Assembly: GCA_046727175.1 (NCBI GenBank)
Contig: JBKPCD010000119.1
Location: forward strand, 1-58,048
Direction: 5' to 3'
From: JBKPCD01 sp046727175
GTDB lineage: Bacteria; Acidobacteriota; Vicinamibacteria; Vicinamibacterales; 2-12-FULL-66-21
Length of the DNA: 58,048 bases
Shown: positions 44,054-52,421 of the stretch, piece by piece
Layout: each line of letters opens with the position of its first letter
Numbering within the stretch: position 1 is the stretch's first letter
Notes under the pieces: model-generated
Database searches by the model: none
What the model was told of the DNA's origin: nothing
What the model saw: the letters and a program-made list of their open reading frames with translations, nothing else
Made by a program: the position numbers and the translations under genes

Positions 44054-44980
44054 ATGAAGAACGGAACTCGCCATTTGCAACGGTTTTTAACCCTGACGGT
44101 TTGGCTCGTCGGTATCTCGCTTACTGCACTGGTCGCGGGCCAGACCCCTCAGACGCCACCGCAGGGCGGTGGGCAGGGCGGCGCGGGCCGTGGTGGGCAA
44201 CCGATTCAAGAGGGGCAGGAACGTCCAGGAAGTCCGGCCTCGCAGCGGCCACCGACGACAATCACGCCGCAGACGTATCCGCCTGAGCAGGTGCAAGCCG
44301 GTGGTGACATCTTCACGGCACAGTGCGGCTTCTGCCACGGTCGCGACGCGATGGGTGGCGAAACGGGTCCCGACCTGACGCGGTCGCAGGTGGTTGCCGA
44401 AGACGTCCGCGGGGACAAGATCGGCCAGGTCATCCGCACCGGCCGCATCGACAAGAACATGCCCGCATTCAATCTTTCCGAGACGGATCTCGCGGCCATC
44501 GTCGCCTACATCCACGATCAGAAGACGAAGGCGGAGTCGCTCGAAGGGAATCGGCGGAACGTCGAGCCGTCGGATCTGCAGACCGGAAACGCGCAGGCCG
44601 GCGAGCAGTACTTCAACGGCGCCGGCGGCTGCGCGACGTGCCATTCCGCGAGCGGTGATCTCGCGGGCGTTGCGAAGAAGTATCAGGGATTGACGCTGCT
44701 GCAACGCATGCTGAGCCCGCGCGGACGCGGCTCGAGTCCGCGTGCGACGCCGACGGTGACCGTCACGCTTCCATCGGGGAAGACCATTTCCGGGAAGCTC
44801 GCGCATCGCGACGAGTTCACGATCGCCCTGACCGACGAATCCGGATGGCACATGTCGTGGCCGACCAGTCAGGTCAAGGTCAGCGTCGACGATCCGCTCG
44901 CCGCGCACGTGGAGCTGCTCGGGAAGTACACGGACGATGACATGCACAATGTGCTCGCGTATCTGCAGACATTGCGATAG
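44054..44980 (+). CDS. Diheme c-type cytochrome accompanying the PQQ dehydrogenase
   Basis: The 308-residue protein has an N-terminal signal (FLTLTVWLVGISLTALVAGQ), a Gly/Pro/Gln-rich linker, and two heme-attachment motifs, CGFCH at 91-95 and CATCH at 193-197. The distal Met of domain 1 may be in TGRIDKNMPAFNLSETDLAAIVAYIHDQ. The C-terminal region after 215 (TVTVTLPSGKTISGKLAHRDEF) is a beta-domain seen in acidobacterial PQQ-linked cytochromes, ending in DMHNVLAYLQTLR. It would pass electrons from the PQQ enzyme encoded 250 bases downstream to the respiratory chain in the periplasm. A second, diverged copy of its last 15 codons lies at 45080-45124. Confidence 0.88.
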   Translation: MKNGTRHLQRFLTLTVWLVGISLTALVAGQTPQTPPQGGGQGGAGRGGQPIQEGQERPGSPASQRPPTTITPQTYPPEQVQAGGDIFTAQCGFCHGRDAMGGETGPDLTRSQVVAEDVRGDKIGQVIRTGRIDKNMPAFNLSETDLAAIVAYIHDQKTKAESLEGNRRNVEPSDLQTGNAQAGEQYFNGAGGCATCHSASGDLAGVAKKYQGLTLLQRMLSPRGRGSSPRATPTVTVTLPSGKTISGKLAHRDEFTIALTDESGWHMSWPTSQVKVSVDDPLAAHVELLGKYTDDDMHNVLAYLQTLR

Positions 44981-45079
44981 GCGCGCCAGCGGCGCGCCCC
45001 GCCGGAGCGGAGCGGGGCGAAGGGGCCCCGCGAGCGACGGCGATTGGGGGTCCGGCGGGGCGAAGCCCCCTGGTTTGAA
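44981..45079. repeat. GC-rich palindromic element between two copies of a cytochrome gene end
   Basis: The 99 bases contain several short palindromes: GGCGCGCC-type ends, GGGGCCCCGCGAGCG (shared with 14246-14279 and 54499-54534), and GGGGTCCGGCGGGGCGAAGC (related to 7144-7164). It looks like a composite of the dispersed family inserted between the true cytochrome stop and a duplicate of that gene's last 45 bases. Confidence 0.6.
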
Positions 45080-45124
45080 AATGACATGCGCAATGTGCTC
45101 GCGTATCTCCAGACGCTGCGGTGA
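45080..45124 (+). pseudogene. Remnant: duplicate of the last 15 codons of the cytochrome gene
   Basis: AATGACATGCGCAATGTGCT and on to TGA codes for NDMRNVLAYLQTLR. The true gene end at 44936-44980 codes for DDMHNVLAYLQTLR. Of seven or so base differences most are third-position changes, so this is an old paralog end rather than a fresh duplication. It suggests that a second cytochrome gene once stood here and was deleted up to its last codons. Confidence 0.8.
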
Positions 45125-45138
45125 CTGGCGTTCCGCGC

Positions 45139-45296
45139 GGCTCTAGGCTTTGGTCTCCGGGCTTTGGCATTGACGTCCGCGCCCGGTGTATCCGTAACGA
45201 AATCAGTACCTTGCGAGGGTAAAGCACACATGGCGGTCTGCTTTCGCGATGATCCGTTATCAGGCCCAAAGCCCAAAGCCCAAAGCCCAAAGCCTG
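45139..45296. repeat. AGCCCAA heptamer arms around the 5' region of the PQQ dehydrogenase gene
   Basis: The left arm (45139-45168) contains GGCTTTGG twice. The right arm (45262-45296) is AGCCCAA repeated four times with perfect 7-base spacing. About 93 bases separate them, including the ATG at 45230. The right arm is translated in the long frame as KPKAQSPKPG. Confidence 0.8.
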
Positions 45297-46876
45297 GTCC
45301 CGTCGGACATCTTCATCGTCTTGCTCTGAGCTCCGGTGTGGCGCTGGCGATCGGCGCCGGACTCATCGCCCAAGGCCTCGATCCCGCGATGCTGCTGAAG
45401 CCGCCAGCCGACAGCTGGCCGACGTACCGCGGCGATTATTCCGGTCAGCACTACAGCCGGCTGAAGCAGATCACGACGGCCAACGTTCATCAGCTCACGC
45501 TCGCGTGGGTCTTCGACACGGCGCAGACCCAGCAGATCAAAGCCAATCCCATTCTCGTCAACGGCGTCCTCTACGTCACGACGCCGGATAACGCCTGGGC
45601 CGTCGACGCGCGCTCGGGACGTCAAATCTGGCGGTACACGTATCCAACCAACAAGGGCTTCCACATCGGCCATCGTGGCGCAGCGATGTACAAGGATCTC
45701 GTCTATCTCACGACGCCAGATGCGCACCTCGTCGCGCTGAATGCGAAGGACGGAAAGGTGCGATGGGATGTCGAGATCGCCGACGCGCGGAAGGGCTTCT
45801 GGTCGACGAACGCGCCGCTGCTCATTCGCAATCACCTGATCGTCGGCGTTTCGGGGGACTTCGACAATCTGCCCGGAATCTTGAAGTCGTTCGATCCCGA
45901 GACAGGGACGGTGCAGTGGACCTTCTACAGCACCTACCCGCGCGACACACCCGAATCGCAGCAGAGCGGCGGTGCGACTGGCGGCCAGATGTGGATGACG
46001 GGCACGTACGATCCCGAGCTGAATCTGATGTTCGTCGGCACGGGAAATCCCACGCCCGTCCTCAACGGCGAGGCGCGTCCCGGCGACAACCCCTGGACCT
46101 GCAGCATCGTCGCGCTCGATCCCGACACGGGGAAACTGGCGTGGGGATACCAGGTATCGCCGCACGATACGCACGATTGGGACGCCGCTGAAGTTCCCGT
46201 GCTCGTCGACGGGAACTTCAACGGGACGCCGCGAAAGATGCTGCTCCAGGCGTCTCGAAACGGCTACTTCTTCGTCCTCGATCGAACGAACGGCAAGAGC
46301 CTGCTGACGACGCCGTTTGCGACCGTGAACTGGTCGAAAGGTCTGGACAAGGACGGCCGTCCGATGCCTGATCCCGCGAAGGAGCCGGCGCGTGACGGAC
46401 GCCTCGTCGCGCCGAACGAGGGCGGCGGAACGAATGACCGATCGCCGGGCTTCGATCCCGAGAATGGCCTCCTCATCGTCAGTGCTGTAGATGGCTACGG
46501 CATTTATTTTTTCAAGAAGGAGCACGGCGACTACGGCTGGGCGGGCGCTGACTACGGCGTCTCGTCGAGAGGTTTCATTCGCGCCATCGATTATCAGACG
46601 GGGAAGATCCGCTGGAGTCATGAGATTGGCGGCGGATCCGGCGCGGGCGTCCTGACCACCGCGACGGGCCTGTCGTTCACGGGTGATTCGTCGACCAACG
46701 TGATGGCTCTTCGCACGAGCGATGGCACCACGCTGTGGCACTCTTCAATCGGTGCGGTCGGCAACTCGCCAATCACGTACGAGCTCGATGGACGTCAGTA
46801 TCTGCTGGTGGGAGGTGGTCCGGCGCTCTACGCGTTCGCGCTGCCGGAGAAGCCGATGACGGTGACAGAGAGATAA
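45230..46876 (+). CDS. PQQ-dependent alcohol/glucose-type dehydrogenase
   Basis: Eight-bladed propeller repeats are visible: WPTYRGDYSGQHYSRLKQITTANVHQL, KANPILVNGVLYVTTPDNAWAVDARSGRQIWRYT, GFWSTNAPLLIRNHLIVGVSGD, PGDNPWTCSIVALDPDTGKLAWGYQVSPHDTHDWDAAEVPVLVD, GGTNDRSPGFDPENGLLIVSAV and TGLSFTGDSSTNVMALRTSDG. Together they match quinoprotein alcohol dehydrogenases. The enzyme oxidises alcohols or sugars in the periplasm with PQQ and needs an acceptor cytochrome, encoded upstream at 44054. The N-terminus is unclear: from ATG 45230 the first 30 residues come from a heptamer repeat and only then does a signal-like stretch appear (GVALAIGAGLIAQG). A start at a GTG near 45337 may be the functional one. 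No PQQ synthesis gene is in the window. Confidence 0.85.
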   Translation: MAVCFRDDPLSGPKPKAQSPKPGPVGHLHRLALSSGVALAIGAGLIAQGLDPAMLLKPPADSWPTYRGDYSGQHYSRLKQITTANVHQLTLAWVFDTAQTQQIKANPILVNGVLYVTTPDNAWAVDARSGRQIWRYTYPTNKGFHIGHRGAAMYKDLVYLTTPDAHLVALNAKDGKVRWDVEIADARKGFWSTNAPLLIRNHLIVGVSGDFDNLPGILKSFDPETGTVQWTFYSTYPRDTPESQQSGGATGGQMWMTGTYDPELNLMFVGTGNPTPVLNGEARPGDNPWTCSIVALDPDTGKLAWGYQVSPHDTHDWDAAEVPVLVDGNFNGTPRKMLLQASRNGYFFVLDRTNGKSLLTTPFATVNWSKGLDKDGRPMPDPAKEPARDGRLVAPNEGGGTNDRSPGFDPENGLLIVSAVDGYGIYFFKKEHGDYGWAGADYGVSSRGFIRAIDYQTGKIRWSHEIGGGSGAGVLTTATGLSFTGDSSTNVMALRTSDGTTLWHSSIGAVGNSPITYELDGRQYLLVGGGPALYAFALPEKPMTVTER

Positions 46877-46974
46877 GGGAAAAGGGAAAAAGGGAAAAAG
46901 GGAGAGAGAGCCTCGTCTCCCTTCGTTGTCTCCGTTCTTGGTTTTCCCTTTTGCCTTGTCCCTTTTCCCTTTGG
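46877..46974. repeat. GGGAAAA-type spacer repeat with inverted partner
   Basis: The left part is AGGGAAAA/GGGAAAAA units running into GGGAGAGAGAG. The right part is the complement (TTTTCCCTTTTGCC, CCCTTTTCCCTTTGG). They flank a short CTCCCTTCGTTGTCTCCGTT core between the PQQ gene stop and the haloperoxidase remnant. Confidence 0.75.
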
Positions 46975-48075
46975 AAGAACCCTTTCGCGAACATCGAATC
47001 CACCACCTCTCGTCCGAGCTTCTCGCCCGCCTCGTTCGAGAACTCGTAGTGCATGCCGCCGTAGATGCGCGCCGTCCTCGCCTCCGCGCCGGCGTCGGTG
47101 TAGCGCTCGAACGTATGCACGTACGTCACATCCCCGATCGTCGATTCCATCCGGAACGATGTCCGGTTTCGATGGAAGAACCTCTTCAATGCGTGTGATG
47201 CCGCAGTCGAGACACACGCATGGGCACCGGGGTACTCGGGATGGTTCGGTGTCGTTCGGAACGGCATCCACGTGGGATCGCCCTCCGTGTCGGACCGGCC
47301 ATCGGTATCGCCCTGTTGAATGGCCGTGACCGGCCGCCAGAAGCTGTAGTGATACTTCGCGTCCCAGCATCCAATCCATGCATCGGCCATCGCCGTGTTC
47401 GTCACGGCAAGGAGTCACGCCGTCTCGAGATCGTCGAGTGACAGGTGCTCGGCGTGGTTGCGGATATTCAGATTCCAGTGCCGCGGCGTGTTGCCGGTCC
47501 AGAAGATTGCGATCTCGCTCTGCTGAGGAGTTCGAACCGCGCTGTTGATGTCGCCGTAGGCTTTCGTTCGCTTGTACGCGTGCGCCCATTCACTGGAATC
47601 GAGCCGCGGCGGTGGTCCGGGGCGGAATTGCGACGGAGTCGACATCACGAACGGCCGGACCTGGGCAACCCACGGAACGAGCGGGCTCGTCGAGAACGCG
47701 GGGGAGTTGGCTGGTAAACGCCCGGTCCTGGCGGAAGAAACGTATACGGCACATTCACGAATCGACCATCGTCGGCGCGCTGGGCCAGTATGGCTCCGGC
47801 GGCCTGGCTGCCAACCCACACGCCGGTGCTCTTCGCGTCGCCGTCGGGAATCGACGCCAGCGTATTTCCCAGACGGCTGTCGAGGGCCGCCGCCTGCGCG
47901 GGCAGCAGATCGACGAGCACATCGTGTGCGCTCTGCGCGACGGCGGCCGGCACGGACGCGTGTGGTGAGGCGCGGATCGAGAACGCGTATGGCTCATAGC
48001 CGCCGGTGATCGAGACGACGGCGTCGTAGACGGCGATCTGGACCATCGCGATGAGCACTCCGCTCGATGCAGCAC
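46971..48075 (-). pseudogene. Vanadium-dependent haloperoxidase/PAP2-like gene remnant (5' truncated, frameshift, internal TGA)
   Basis: Three stretches join to one protein: N-terminal MVQIAVYDAVVSITGGYEPYAF with a helical region to GVYQPTPP; middle AFSTSPLVPWVAQVRPFVM to HLSLDDLETA; C-terminal LLAVTNTAMADAWIGCWDAKYHYSFWRPVTAI. The last also has the catalytic-region HPEYPGAHA and SNEAGEKLGREVVDSMF. A missing base in the run of C near 47700 breaks the frame, and TGA at 47417-47415 sits where Arg (CGA) is expected (ETA-R-LLAV). The N-terminus stops at about 48050-48075, where an unrelated gene remnant begins on the other strand, so the start is lost. The family uses vanadate to oxidise halides or to hydrolyse phosphate esters. 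It is very unlikely to be functional. Confidence 0.75.
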
Positions 48076-48787
48076 CGAGCGAATCGACCAGAATCGGATC
48101 GCTGGCGGTGCTCCCGCTCGAGAGCCTCTCGGCCGGTGCGGACAGCGGATATCTCGCCGACGGGATGACGGCGGCGCTCATCACGAACCTCGCCAAGATC
48201 AAGGCGCTTCGCGTCGTGTCGCGGACGTCGGTGATGCGATACAAGGGCGTGCGGAAAGCGCTGCCACAGATAGGCCGCGAGTTGAATGTCGACTCGATCG
48301 TCGCCGGAACCATCGAGCAGATTGGCGAGCGGGTCCGCATCGACGTCGAGTTGATCCGTGCGTCGACGGACGAGCATCTCTGGGCCGATACCTACGACCG
48401 GGATATGCGCGACGTTTTGAGGTTGCAGGATCAAGTGGCGCAATCCGTTGCGCGAGCCGTGCGGGTCACGCTCACACGAAGAGCACGCGCGGCTCGCAAA
48501 AGGGCGCGAAGTCGACCCCGAAACCTATCGGCTGTACGTGAAAGGTCGCTTCTTCTGGGATCGGAGGACCGAGGAGTCCATCAACAGAGCGATCGCGTTT
48601 TTCAAAGAGGCGATCGAGCGAGATCCTACGTATGCTGCCGCCTATACTGGTCAGGCCGACTGTTATCTCTCGCCCGGGTTCTCCTTCGACGTGGGGTCCC
48701 TCCCGCCGAGCGACGCAATCCCGAAAGCGAAGGCCGCGGTCGTCAAGGCGCTGGCACTAGAGACAAACGCTACCCCTGAGGTCCGCC
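48051..48787 (+). pseudogene. Internal fragment of a TolB-like/TPR regulator (DNA-binding/cyclase-type family), frameshifted
   Basis: RIGSLAVLPLESLSAGADSGYLADGMTAALITNLAKIKALRVVSRTSVMRYKG is the typical TolB/FlgO-like block of acidobacterial proteins that carry an N-terminal winged helix or cyclase domain and C-terminal TPRs. The N-terminal domain is absent. After VRVTLT the frame breaks (one base lost near 48476), then EEHARLAKGREVDPETYRLYVKGRFFWDRRTEESINRAIAFFKEAIERDPTYAAAYTGQADCYL restores the TPR region. It ends at ALALETNA, where a heptamer repeat begins, so most TPRs are missing. Both ends are therefore cut. The 5' break coincides with the break of the haloperoxidase remnant, implying a rearrangement. 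Confidence 0.75.
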
Positions 48788-48793
48788 GGCTCC

Positions 48794-48880
48794 TTGTTCC
48801 CATTTTCCGGTTTTCGAGCCAAAGTGGAACCGGAGAATGGAAACCTGGAACCTGGAACGTGAGAACCCGGAGCCTGGGAA
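48794..48880. repeat. GGAACCG/CCTGGAA-type spacer repeat with inverted part
   Basis: GTTCCCATTTTCCGGTTTTC faces GGAACCGGAGAATGGAAACC, followed by CTGGAACCTGGAACGTGAGA units. It separates the TPR fragment from the ROK gene. Its last bases run to about 12 bases before the GTG start and leave a GGAGG ribosome site. Confidence 0.65.
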
Positions 48881-48892
48881 GGAGGCCCCTGC

Positions 48893-49912
48893 GTGAGTGT
48901 TGTCGCCGGCGTGGATCTCGGGGGGACGGCAATCAACTACACGTTCGTCACCGACCACCTGACGTTTCTGATCGAAGGGTTGTTTGAGCACCCCGCGCTC
49001 TCGAGGCAGGGCCCGGAGGTCTGCCTTCAACAGATTGCGACAGGCCTCGCGATGGCCGCCAGCAGAGCCGGCATCGCGCTGGCCGACATCGTGGCCGTCG
49101 GCCTCGACACTCCGGGTCCCGCGAGCGCGGCAGGTGTCCTCAGCGCGCGCGGATCGACGAATTTCGTCCACCCAGCGTGGGCCGGCTTCGACATCCGCGA
49201 AGGTCTTGCGCACAAGCTCGGAACGCCGGTCACGTATCTGAACGACGGCAATGCGGGCGCGCTCTGGGGCCACTTCAGCATCTTCGGCGCAACGCCCGGA
49301 GCCACGTCCATTTCAGCGATCATCGGGACGGGCCTCGGCGGTGGCATCGTCACCGACGGGAAGGTCGTGAAAGGGCGGAACGGCTTTGGCGGAGAGCTCG
49401 GACACGTGCTGATCCCGTACCAGAGCATCAGCGGCATCGCCGGGCTGACACCGCACTGCAACTGCGCGCGGATCGGCGATCTCGAGTCGCTCTGCTCCTT
49501 GACGGCGATCGAGCGGTCGCTGCTTCCTTTCTTTCTCACGCGATATCCCGAGCACGACTTCACGAAGCTGGGCGACCTGCACAAGGCGGCGAAGCTGGTG
49601 CGCGGCTCTGCGGAGCGCGGGGATCCCTTGTCGAGAGAGGTCTTTCGTGTCCAGGCACATGCGCTTGGCTTGTTCTTCGACGAGATGATCAACACATTCG
49701 ATCCCGACGCGCTGATTGTGGGTGGCGGTGCGCTGGAGACGTCTCGGGAATTCCAGGAGTGGTTCATCGCGGAGGTCCGCGCGGGCATGCCAGGGCAGCG
49801 GGAGGAACAGGCCGATATCCCGATCCGCGTCATGCCGAACGGCGACACGGCCGGCGCGCGTGGCGCCGCCTTGGAAGCGCTGGCGCTGGCCCGCGCCTCC
49901 GGGCTGATGTAA
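48893..49912 (+). CDS. ROK-family sugar kinase/glucokinase-like protein
   Basis: GTG 48893, with GGAGG 7-8 bases upstream, starts a 339-residue protein. VVAGVDLGGTAINYTF is the ATP-binding phosphate-1 motif, VGLDTPGPASAAGVL and NDGNAGALWGHF (catalytic Asp in LNDGNAGA) the sugar site, GTGLGGGIVTDG the phosphate-2 motif, and ELGHVLIPY the E-x-G-H of ROK kinases. The zinc loop is unusual: CNCARIGDLESLC replaces the family CxCGxxGCxE, so the third Cys is missing and zinc may be lost. Function is phosphorylation of glucose or another hexose in the cytoplasm. It is a stand-alone gene without DNA-binding domain. Confidence 0.88.
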   Translation: MSVVAGVDLGGTAINYTFVTDHLTFLIEGLFEHPALSRQGPEVCLQQIATGLAMAASRAGIALADIVAVGLDTPGPASAAGVLSARGSTNFVHPAWAGFDIREGLAHKLGTPVTYLNDGNAGALWGHFSIFGATPGATSISAIIGTGLGGGIVTDGKVVKGRNGFGGELGHVLIPYQSISGIAGLTPHCNCARIGDLESLCSLTAIERSLLPFFLTRYPEHDFTKLGDLHKAAKLVRGSAERGDPLSREVFRVQAHALGLFFDEMINTFDPDALIVGGGALETSREFQEWFIAEVRAGMPGQREEQADIPIRVMPNGDTAGARGAALEALALARASGLM

Positions 49913-49930
49913 GGGGAGAGAAGCGAACGT

Positions 49931-50070
49931 TTCGGCTTTCGGCTTTTGGCTCTCGGCTTTTCGCTCCACTGCCGTTCCTTGCGTGGACTCCTGAGACTCC
50001 GATCACCATCCGGTTTTCAGCGCGGCCCAAAGCCAAGAGCCAAGAGCCAAGAGCCAAGAGCCAAGAGCCA
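49931..50070. repeat. GAGCCAA heptamer spacer with inverted GGCTTT arm
   Basis: The left arm (49931-49966) has CGGCTTT, CGGCTTT, TGGCTCT and CGGCTTTT. The right arm (50022-50070) has AGCCAAG repeated five times with exact 7-base spacing. About 55 unique bases lie between. It fills the gap between the ROK and S46 peptidase genes. Confidence 0.8.
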
Positions 50071-50099
50071 GACATGCGTTCCGAGCTAAGATCCCGAGT

Positions 50100-52256
50100 A
50101 TGAGAGGACATCGTGTTCCATTGACCGTCACAGTGGCATTGTCGCGTCGTCTCGTCGTGAGAGCGCTCGCGTGTGCGGTGCTCGTCGGCTGGGGCGGCGT
50201 GCCTGGCGCTGCCGACGAAGGCATGTGGACGTTCGACAACCCTCCGTTGAAAGCCCTCAAGGAGCGGTACGGTTTCGTCCCCACACAGCAGTGGCTCGAT
50301 CACCTGCGTCTGGCAAGCGTGCGCTTCAACGATGGAGGTTCGGGCGCGTTCGTCAGCCCCGATGGCCTCGTCCTCACGAACCATCACGTGGCGAGCGGGC
50401 AGCTGCAGAAGATGTCTTCGCCGAAGAAGGATTACGTCAAGGACGGCTTCTACGCGAAGACGCGCGCGAGCGAGATCAAATCTCCCGATCTGGAGCTCAA
50501 CGTCCTGCAGTCGCTGGAGAACGTGACTTCGCGCGTCCAGGCTGCGGTCAAGCCGGGCATGGACGAAGCAGCAGCAGCGGAGGCGCGCCGTGGCGTTATC
50601 GCCGCGATCGAGAAAGAGAGCCTCGATTCGACTTCGTTACGATCGGATGTCGTGCCGCTCTATCAGGGCGGCGAGTACTGGCTGCACCGGTACAAGAAAT
50701 ATACGGACGTGCGGCTGGTCTTCGCACCGGAGAAGCAGGCGGCGTTCTACGGCGGAGATCCCGACAACTTCACGTATCCGCGCTACGATCTCGACGTCGC
50801 GATCTTCCGGGTCTACGAGAACGGCGCGCCCGTGAAGAGCCGCGACTACTTGAAGTGGAACACGAAAGGGGCGGCGGAAGACGAGCTGGTCTTCGTCTCG
50901 GGACATCCGGGATCGACCGACCGGTTGAATACCGTCGCGCAGCTCGAAACGGACCGCGATCTGTATTACCCGATTGGCATCAAGGTCGTGAAGCGGCGGC
51001 TCGCGGCACTGAAGCGGTACTCGGATCAGGGGCCGGAACAGGCGCGGCAGGCCGAAGGCATGACGTTTGGTCTGGAGAACGCGCTCAAGGCGTACGAAGG
51101 CGAGTATCGCGGCCTGCGTGACCCTCAGCTCATGGACAAGAAGAAGAAGGAAGAGGCGGACTTTCGGGCCCTCGTCGCGAAGAATGCCGAATGGAACGCC
51201 GAGTACTCGGGCGCATGGAGCGCGATCGAAAAGGCCGAAGTACGGCATCGAGAGCTGTTCAAGCCTGAGCGATTCCGGCAGATCCGTGGCTCGGGGTTCG
51301 CCGCGCTCGCGCTGGAGATCGTGCAATACGTTGCCGAAGTGAAGAAGCCGGACGCCGAGCGGCTGCCCGGTTTCCGCGAGGCGCAGCTGCCTGCGCTGCA
51401 GTTCCAGCTTCTCTCGCCGGCTCCGGTATACCTTGCCCTCGAAGAGCTGCTGCTCGCCGACGCGTTGCAGGAATCGTCCGACGAGCTCGGCGCGCATGAC
51501 GAATTCATCACGGCGGTCCTTGGCCAGCGCCTCGCGGCCGACGTCGTCCACGACGCATTCAAGGACACGAAGCTGACGGATGTGAACGTTCGCAAGGCGC
51601 TCATCGAAGGAGGTGAGAGCGCCGTTGCGAACTCCACCGATTCGCTGATCGCTCTGGCACGGAAGGTCGATCCGTTCGTGCGGCAGATGCACAAGATGAT
51701 GGAGGATCAGGTGGAGAACATCGAAACGGCGGCCGGCGAGAGGATCGGTCGCGCCCGTTTCGCGGCTTACGGCCGTGACGTGTATCCCGATGCGACCTTC
51801 ACGCTTCGCCTGTCGTTCGGGACGGTCAAGGGGTACCCGATGAACGGCACGAAAGCCCCGGCAAAGACGACGTTCTACGGCCTCTTCGATCGCGCGAACA
51901 GCTTCGACATGAAGGAGCCGTTCAATGTGCCGGACCGTTTTCAGCAGCGGAGGCGACTGCTCGACCTCTCCACGCCGCTCAACTTCGTCTCGACCGCCGA
52001 CATCATCGGCGGAAACTCGGGCTCGCCCGTCGTCAACCGCAGCGGCGAGTTCGTCGGCGTGATCTTCGACGGCAACATCGAGAGCCTCGTCGGCCGGTTC
52101 GTGTACGACGACACGGCGAATCGAGCGGTCGCCGTGCATAGTGCGGCAATCATCACAGCGCTGCGTACGCTCTATGACGCGCCCGCGCTGGCGAATGAAC
52201 TGGAGGGGCGGGTGGTGCCGGCGCGGACAGCCACAACGGGGCCGGGGAAGAACTGA
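50100..52256 (+). CDS. S46-family dipeptidyl-peptidase (DPP7-like)
   Basis: The 718-residue secreted peptidase has a signal region (LVVRALACAVLVGWGGVPGAAD), then the S46 start EGMWTFDNPPLKALKERYGFVPTQQWLDHLRLASVRF. Catalytic features of the chymotrypsin fold are His95/His96 in VLTNHHVASG and Ser640 in GNSGSPVVN, with the central helical domain between about 290 and 560 as in bacterial DPP7/DPP11. The residue 18 after the Ser is Gly658 (IFDGN), the position that is Gly in DPP7 and Arg in acidic-specific DPP11, so preference for hydrophobic P1 residues is predicted. Such enzymes release dipeptides from oligopeptides in the periplasm. It is a single gene with repeats on both sides. Confidence 0.92.
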   Translation: MRGHRVPLTVTVALSRRLVVRALACAVLVGWGGVPGAADEGMWTFDNPPLKALKERYGFVPTQQWLDHLRLASVRFNDGGSGAFVSPDGLVLTNHHVASGQLQKMSSPKKDYVKDGFYAKTRASEIKSPDLELNVLQSLENVTSRVQAAVKPGMDEAAAAEARRGVIAAIEKESLDSTSLRSDVVPLYQGGEYWLHRYKKYTDVRLVFAPEKQAAFYGGDPDNFTYPRYDLDVAIFRVYENGAPVKSRDYLKWNTKGAAEDELVFVSGHPGSTDRLNTVAQLETDRDLYYPIGIKVVKRRLAALKRYSDQGPEQARQAEGMTFGLENALKAYEGEYRGLRDPQLMDKKKKEEADFRALVAKNAEWNAEYSGAWSAIEKAEVRHRELFKPERFRQIRGSGFAALALEIVQYVAEVKKPDAERLPGFREAQLPALQFQLLSPAPVYLALEELLLADALQESSDELGAHDEFITAVLGQRLAADVVHDAFKDTKLTDVNVRKALIEGGESAVANSTDSLIALARKVDPFVRQMHKMMEDQVENIETAAGERIGRARFAAYGRDVYPDATFTLRLSFGTVKGYPMNGTKAPAKTTFYGLFDRANSFDMKEPFNVPDRFQQRRRLLDLSTPLNFVSTADIIGGNSGSPVVNRSGEFVGVIFDGNIESLVGRFVYDDTANRAVAVHSAAIITALRTLYDAPALANELEGRVVPARTATTGPGKN

Positions 52257-52268
52257 CCTGCGGTGAAC

Positions 52269-52420
52269 CGGCTTTGGGCTCAAGGCTTCGTGCTTTCGGC
52301 CCGCTCTGCCGAAGCCGAGTGCCGGGTCGTGATGTGCTTCGTTCGCTGAGAATCCCTCGTCGTGCACCGTGCGCGATGATTGAACTGGCCCAAAGCCAAG
52401 GGCCCTGAGCCCAAAGCCGA
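52269..52420. repeat. GGCTTTGGGCT/AGCCCAAAGCC spacer arms
   Basis: The left arm (52269-52302) contains GGCTTTGGGCTCAAGGCTTC. The right arm (52387-52420) contains GGCCCAAAGCCAAGGGCCCT and AGCCCAAAGCCG. About 85 bases separate them, which closes a loop in the convergent gap between the S46 peptidase and CoA transferase genes. Confidence 0.7.
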
Positions 52421-52421
52421 C

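Noticed and set aside
45262..45296. A CRISPR-like array in the AGCCCAA and GAGCCAA tandem repeats
   Set aside because: Units are 7 bases and directly adjacent, with no spacers and no cas genes.
47415..47417. A second possible selenocysteine TGA in the haloperoxidase remnant
   Set aside because: The position is not a cysteine or redox site in the family, Arg (CGA) is expected, and the gene is damaged at other places.
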